From Bacillus pumilus (GTDB lineage Bacteria; Bacillota; Bacilli; Bacillales; Bacillaceae): a stretch of 64,000 bases of DNA. Under the pieces are notes generated by a model, which did no database searches, was not told the DNA's origin, and worked only from the letters and a program-made list of their open reading frames with translations. The DNA is taken from NCBI RefSeq assembly GCF_038738535.1, contig NZ_CP046128.1, positions 1,116,001 to 1,180,000 of the forward strand, read 5' to 3'. This document shows positions 60,041 to 64,000 of this stretch, one piece after another; within the stretch, counting starts at the first letter, position 1; the number at the start of each line of letters is the position of its first letter. Both the position numbers and the translations under genes were made by a program.

Positions 60041-60071
60041 TCAGGTCCCAAATACATGGAGGTAATAGGAA

Positions 60072-60911
60072 ATGAGAATTAACCACAATATCGCAGCACT
60101 TAACACATTAAACCGTTTGTCTGCAAACAACGCTTCAAGCCAAAAGAACATGGAGAAGCTTTCTTCTGGTCTTAAAATCAACCGTGCAGGAGATGACGCA
60201 GCAGGTCTTGCGATTTCTGAAAAAATGCGTGGACAAATCCGCGGATTAGAAATGGCATCTAAAAACGCACAAGACGGTATTTCTCTTATCCAAACAGCTG
60301 AAGGTGCATTGACTGAAACTCACTCAATCCTTCAACGTGTTCGTGAACTAACTGTTCAAGCGGGTAACACTGGTACGCAAGATGCAACTACAGATCTTAA
60401 AGCAATCCAAGATGAGATCGACAACCTTTTAGATGAAGTAGATGGTATCTCTAATCGTACAGCATTCAACGGTAAAAAATTACTTGATGGTACGGCTACA
60501 GATGGATTTACTTTCCAAATCGGTGCTAACAAAACTCAACAATTAACTGTTAATATTGGTAACATGGGTACTGCTGCTACTGGTCTTGATATGTTGAAAG
60601 CAGATTATGTTGTAACAACTGCTACAGCTGCTAATACAGATGCTTTATTAGACAAAGTAGATGCTGCAATCAATAAAGTATCTTCTGAGCGTGGTAAACT
60701 TGGTGCAGTTCAAAACCGTCTAGAGCACACAATCAACAACCTTGGTGCTTCTGGTGAAAACTTAACAGCTGCTGAGTCTCGTATCCGTGACGTTGATATG
60801 GCGAAAGAAATGAGTGAGTTCACAAAGAACAACATTCTTTCTCAAGCTTCACAAGCAATGCTTGCACAAGCGAACCAACAGCCACAAAACGTACTTCAAT
60901 TACTACGTTAA
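60072..60911 (+). CDS. hag: Flagellin (first copy)
   Basis: This is the flagellar filament subunit, 279 residues. The N-terminal D0/D1 MRINHNIAALNTLNRLSANN and the C-terminal LSQASQAMLAQANQQPQNVL are conserved. The central exposed part (about 130-195) is short, so the D2/D3 domains are absent. TGGAGG precedes the ATG. It shares nearly all of D0/D1 with the second copy but differs in the middle (GTATDGFTFQIGANKTQQLT, then TATAANTDALLDKVDA). Confidence 0.96.
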   Translation: MRINHNIAALNTLNRLSANNASSQKNMEKLSSGLKINRAGDDAAGLAISEKMRGQIRGLEMASKNAQDGISLIQTAEGALTETHSILQRVRELTVQAGNTGTQDATTDLKAIQDEIDNLLDEVDGISNRTAFNGKKLLDGTATDGFTFQIGANKTQQLTVNIGNMGTAATGLDMLKADYVVTTATAANTDALLDKVDAAINKVSSERGKLGAVQNRLEHTINNLGASGENLTAAESRIRDVDMAKEMSEFTKNNILSQASQAMLAQANQQPQNVLQLLR

Positions 60912-60912
60912 T

Positions 60913-60941
60913 GAAAGGCCCCTATATGGGGCTTTTTTTTA
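60913..60941 (+). terminator. Terminator of the first flagellin gene
   Basis: AAAGGCCCC-TATA-TGGGGCTTT is followed by T run. Confidence 0.92.
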
Positions 60942-61084
60942 TGTGCATTTTTCTTCGAATTTTCTCCAGTCTTATGATTCTTAAATCCCTCTGATGAAAC
61001 ATGAAAAATGACCTTTAAATTTGGCATACTCTAGCGAAACGATCATAATGAATGAGACTTATTCCTTATTTATTCCTTTTTTGT

Positions 61085-61111
61085 TAAACAAATTCCATAC
61101 AGGTTCGATAA
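61085..61111 (+). promoter_or_regulatory. Sigma-D promoter of the second flagellin gene
   Basis: TAAA (61085-61088), a 15-nt spacer and TTCGATAA (61104-61111) match the consensus less well than the first copy. Confidence 0.8.
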
Positions 61112-61153
61112 ATGGATTGTAAGGCTTACAAAAAAATTCTAATTTAGAACTTT

Positions 61154-61169
61154 TGGACAAGGATGTTCA
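61154..61169 (+). promoter_or_regulatory. CsrA-type hairpin in the second flagellin leader
   Basis: TGGAC-AAGGAT-GTTCA again shows GGA in a six-base loop. The stem is weaker (one G-U pair). The ribosome site region ATGGAGGTAATAGGAA is identical to that of the first copy. Confidence 0.65.
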
Positions 61170-61199
61170 ATTGGTTCAAACACATGGAGGTAATAGGAA

Positions 61200-62021
61200 A
61201 TGAGAATTAACCACAATATCGCAGCACTTAACACACTGAACCGTTTGTCTGCAAACAATGGAGCAGGGCAAAAGAACATGGAGAAGCTGTCTTCTGGTCT
61301 TCGCATCAACCGTGCAGGAGATGACGCAGCAGGTCTAGCAATCTCTGAAAAAATGCGTGGACAAATCCGCGGATTAGAAATGGCATCTAAAAACGCACAA
61401 GATGGTATCTCTCTTATTCAAACAGCTGAAGGTGCATTAACTGAAACACATGCGATCCTTCAACGTATGCGTGAATTAACAGTTCAAGCGGGTAACGTTG
61501 GGACTCAACAAACAGAAGATTTAACAGCGATTCAAGAAGAGCTCACTGCTTTGGTAGATGAAATTGATGGGATTTCTCAGCGTACAGCATTCAACGGAAA
61601 GAATCTGTTGGATGGTAGCGTTGAAGATGGATTCCAATTTCAAATTGGCGCAAACATTGAGCAAAATATCAACGTACAGATCGGCAAAATGGACGCTGAA
61701 ACCTTGACTGTCAAAGATATTAAAGTGAATGAAGATGGTTTTGATTTTGACGTCGAAGTAGCAAAAATTGATGAAGCAATCGGCGCAGTATCTAAACAAC
61801 GTTCAGCACTTGGTGCTGTACAAAACCGTCTAGAGCATACAATCAACAACCTTGGTGCTTCTGCTGAAAACTTAACAGCTGCTGAGTCTCGTATTCGTGA
61901 TGTTGACATGGCGAAAGAAATGAGTGAGTTCACAAAGAACAACATTCTTTCTCAAGCGTCTCAAGCGATGCTAGCTCAAGCAAACCAACAGCCGCAAAAC
62001 GTTCTTCAATTATTACGTTAA
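61200..62021 (+). CDS. hag: Flagellin (second copy)
   Basis: This is a paralogous flagellin of 273 residues. The D0/D1 ends are almost identical to the first copy. The middle is different and more acidic (VEDGFQFQIGANIEQNINVQ, then KDIKVNEDGFDFDVEVAKID). It has its own sigma-D promoter and terminator, so the two copies can be expressed independently. The near-identical ends suggest tandem duplication with gene conversion. Confidence 0.96.
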   Translation: MRINHNIAALNTLNRLSANNGAGQKNMEKLSSGLRINRAGDDAAGLAISEKMRGQIRGLEMASKNAQDGISLIQTAEGALTETHAILQRMRELTVQAGNVGTQQTEDLTAIQEELTALVDEIDGISQRTAFNGKNLLDGSVEDGFQFQIGANIEQNINVQIGKMDAETLTVKDIKVNEDGFDFDVEVAKIDEAIGAVSKQRSALGAVQNRLEHTINNLGASAENLTAAESRIRDVDMAKEMSEFTKNNILSQASQAMLAQANQQPQNVLQLLR

Positions 62022-62022
62022 T

Positions 62023-62051
62023 GAAAAAGCCCCACTAAGGGGCTTTTTTTG
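62023..62051. terminator. Terminator of the second flagellin gene
   Basis: AAAAAGCCCC-ACTAA-GGGGCTTTTTTT is a strong symmetric hairpin. Confidence 0.92.
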
Positions 62052-62053
62052 TT

Positions 62054-62301
62054 TCAATCTAATGAAAACAGGTGCTGCAAACGAAAGTCAGGAACCGCTT
62101 CATGGAAAAAAGCTCGATTGCTTTCATCATCCTCTTTATCCCACTGACTCCACCATTCAGCAGTTTCTCCAGAGGCGTCGGCTTGAATCATGACATGCAG
62201 CTGTTCTAAGTTGATAACATTGATAAAACTTTTGCAGCGAGCATTCCCGTCATACCGCCGCCAATGGCGATCGCCTGCTCATATGTCATAGGTTGTCTCA
62301 C
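62054..62301 (-). pseudogene. Gutted FAD-dependent oxidoreductase gene
   Basis: From a GTG at 62301 (GGAGG upstream) the frame reads MTYEQAIAIGGGMTGMLAAK, a Rossmann FAD-binding start, and ends after VLSMLST. A second frame then gives NVINLEQLHVMIQADASGET, EWWSQWDKEDDESNRAFFHE and PDFRLQHLFSLD to a stop at 62054. The about 300-400 residues expected between them are missing. This looks like an internal deletion that joined the start and a C-terminal part, or two different genes. Confidence 0.65.
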
Positions 62302-62476
62302 AACATGCGCCTCCAATGAATATGTAAAATGATTACATGACCATTTCATCATATGTTGATGCTTAAATTATAGCAAATTTTCGTTTTGTTGAATATAGAG
62401 AGGGAATCTCCTTCTTTTTACTCGTACATATGAGAAATAACTTTAATCATCATCATTATTTTTAAAAAATAACTAT

Positions 62477-62500
62477 TATTTTAAGAAGGACGACCGATAA
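62477..62500 (+). promoter_or_regulatory. Possible sigma-D promoter of the chemoreceptor gene
   Basis: ACCGATAA (62493-62500) matches the sigma-D -10 well. The -35 position holds only TATT instead of TAAA. A motility role for the gene makes it plausible. Confidence 0.45.
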
Positions 62501-62522
62501 ATAACATAAGGGGGTAGAGAAA

Positions 62523-63347
62523 TTGGATATACTACAGAGTATTGTGACAGCAGCACCTTATATGATGCAGATTTTAAAAAATGAAGTGACGATGGGTATC
62601 ATTGACCGAGAGAAATTTTTGCTGTATTTGCCATCGAAAGATGTTGATTTTCAAATTCGAGCTGGTGAACATATTAAACCAGATGATCTGAATATGAAAA
62701 AAGCGCTGAGAGGTGAGACATCAAGTATGTTTGTACCTGAATCAGTGTATGGAGTACCATTAAATGCAATGGGATTACCAATTTTTGATGAAAATGGGCA
62801 AGTGATTGGTGCCCTCGCTTTAGGATTTCCGCTCAAAAATCAAATAGAGCTTGAAGCGTATATGGAATCATTAAATGACATTATTCAAAGTATTCAAGAA
62901 AAGGTGCACGTGGTGGCGGCACATTCAGAGGAGCTTTCTGCTACAAGTGAGGAGATGACCTTACAAACGCAGCAAACACTTGAAAGCTCGAAACAAACAG
63001 CCGATATTACAAAAATGATTAAAGGCATCTCGAAACAAACGAGTTTGCTAGGATTGAATGCGTCAATTGAAGCGGCCAGGGCAGGAAAAGAGGGAGCTGG
63101 TTTTAGTGTTGTAGCAAGTGAGGTTCAAAAGCTTTCAAGTGAAACTTCACGTGCAACAGAAAACATCGAAAGCTCATTACAAGGAATTTCCTCCAATATA
63201 CATACATTACTTGAAAGTATGGACCACATGAAAGGTTCTTCATCGGAACAGGCTTTACTTGTAACAGAGTTTAGCGAAATTGTGGAACGATTGACGATCG
63301 TAAGTAAAGAAATGAAAGAATTCATGCAGCATGTGATGTCAACGTAA
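62523..63347 (+). CDS. Soluble methyl-accepting chemotaxis receptor (YfmS-like)
   Basis: This is a 274-residue chemoreceptor without membrane segments. An N-terminal sensory domain of about 120 residues (VPLNAMGLPIFDENGQVIGALALGF) is followed by a shortened MCP signalling domain with the hairpin SLLGLNASIEAARAGKEGAGFSVVA-type tip that binds CheA/CheW. It starts at TTG with AAGGGGG upstream. It resembles B. subtilis YfmS. The ligand is unknown. Confidence 0.88.
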   Translation: MDILQSIVTAAPYMMQILKNEVTMGIIDREKFLLYLPSKDVDFQIRAGEHIKPDDLNMKKALRGETSSMFVPESVYGVPLNAMGLPIFDENGQVIGALALGFPLKNQIELEAYMESLNDIIQSIQEKVHVVAAHSEELSATSEEMTLQTQQTLESSKQTADITKMIKGISKQTSLLGLNASIEAARAGKEGAGFSVVASEVQKLSSETSRATENIESSLQGISSNIHTLLESMDHMKGSSSEQALLVTEFSEIVERLTIVSKEMKEFMQHVMST

Positions 63348-63349
63348 AA

Positions 63350-63378
63350 AACGAATCCAAGAGGGATTCGTTTTTTTG
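63350..63378 (+). terminator. Terminator of the chemoreceptor gene
   Basis: AAACGAATCC-AAGA-GGGATTCGTTT is followed by T run. Confidence 0.9.
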
Positions 63379-63383
63379 ATGCG

Positions 63384-63755
63384 CTATTTTCTCTTGTTCT
63401 GATCAAAGCGATAATCATACGTGTCGCCCTTCACCACATTTAAAAACTCATGTCCAATTTGAACAAGCTGTCCGTTTTTCCATTTGATGAGAGGGTCTTT
63501 GTCAGGGTATTTCCAGTAAATCGTCTTCTTACGGTGGGTCAGTTTGTTTTCAATTTCTGCTCTAACTGCGTTTTCCTTTAGCTTTCCTCCGCTATGCTGA
63601 TAGGTGTTGATGATGTACATTCCGTCAGGTGATGACATCGAGCGGATGAATGTTCCGTGAGACACGCCTTGAAGAGAGAAGCATTTCCAATAAATAATGC
63701 CAGCGAAGCTAAGGAGCAAGATGATAAGGATGAGGGTGGTTTTCTTTTTTAACAT
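63384..63755 (-). CDS. DUF5412-like membrane-anchored protein
   Basis: This is a 123-residue protein with one N-terminal helix (TTLILIILLLSFAGIIYW) and an exported domain. The core SPDGMYIINTYQHSGGKLKE followed by RAEIENKLTHRKKTIYWKYP and WKNGQLVQIG fits the DUF5412 pattern as I know it. GGAGGAAT precedes the ATG on the minus strand. The function is unknown. It is convergent with the chemoreceptor gene. Confidence 0.78.
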   Translation of the reverse strand: MLKKKTTLILIILLLSFAGIIYWKCFSLQGVSHGTFIRSMSSPDGMYIINTYQHSGGKLKENAVRAEIENKLTHRKKTIYWKYPDKDPLIKWKNGQLVQIGHEFLNVVKGDTYDYRFDQNKRK

Positions 63756-64000
63756 GAAAAATTCCTCCAGATGTAGATCACAATATTTCTAATTTATGAG
63801 AGAGAATACAAAAAGATTCATATAGTCCAAAAGTTCTATTCATTTCAATTATCGGTCATTTTTTCTCAAAATTCAACAGAAAGCCGTAAATGTAAGGAAA
63901 ATTTAAGGAAGAATTCAAGTGGTATATTTGATTCGAAACCTCTTTACAAAAGAATAAGGGATCAGTAGACTTATGCTCATATAGAGAAATGGGGCAGATG
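63756..64000. other. Upstream region of a gene beyond the window
   Basis: AT-rich sequence without a complete gene. The last three bases are ATG, preceded by AAATGGGGCAG. This may be the start codon of the next gene on the plus strand, but nothing more can be read. Confidence 0.35.

Overview
The window comes from a Bacillus of the B. pumilus / safensis / altitudinis group. From memory of B. subtilis, the first 39 kb follow its opp-spx-mecA-coiA-pepF-spxH-nadF-thi-fabI-cot-metIC order almost gene for gene. The chloramphenicol acetyltransferase is of the B. pumilus cat-86 type, including its drug-sensing leader. No database search was possible, so all family calls rest on recognised motifs, lengths and gene order.

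1-39.0 kb is conserved core. It holds the end of the oligopeptide permease operon (oppCDF). Stress and competence regulation follows: yjbC-spx, mecA, coiA, pepF, and spxH-yjbI. The redox sRNA RoxS lies beside the tiny gene yizD. Next come cell wall, alarmone and NAD genes (yjbJ, yjbK, yjbL, yjbM, nadF, yjbO), prpE and the antiporter yjbQ. A TPP-riboswitch thiamine operon follows (tenA-tenI-thiO-thiS-thiG-thiF-thiD), then fabI behind a FapR box. The spore coat cluster is cotO and cotV-W-X-Y-Z, followed by small sporulation genes (yjcA, a YjcZ-type peptide, spoVIF), the helicase yjcD, yjcF-G-H, and an S-box-controlled metI-metC pair.

39.1-57 kb is accessory and starts at tRNA-Val(GAC). It contains a frameshifted phage-amidase remnant, a broken secreted-protein gene, an SGNH esterase, cat-86, and an AT-rich three-gene cassette of unknown function with a secreted first product. 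Two Rap-Phr quorum-sensing pairs are present; one Phr precursor carries three pheromone-like repeats. There are also a SUKH protein, a macrolide phosphotransferase behind an Erm-like RLR leader peptide and two tandem terminators, a racemase-LysR pair, a LysR/MFS divergent pair, a ClbS-like protein and a GyrI-like protein. Four genes here are broken: the amidase, the secreted protein, a DUF2651-like gene and a GNAT gene.

57-64 kb holds a second alanine racemase, a secreted Kelch protein with a 5 x 48 bp repeat, and two tandem flagellin genes with sigma-D promoters and CsrA-type leader hairpins. A gutted FAD oxidoreductase remnant, a soluble chemoreceptor and a DUF5412-like protein complete the window.

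The most interesting points are the two drug-inducible leader-peptide attenuators (cat and mph) about 6 kb apart, the triple-repeat Phr, the 42.7-44.2 kb cassette, and the decayed extra copy of a rap 5' region just upstream of that cassette.
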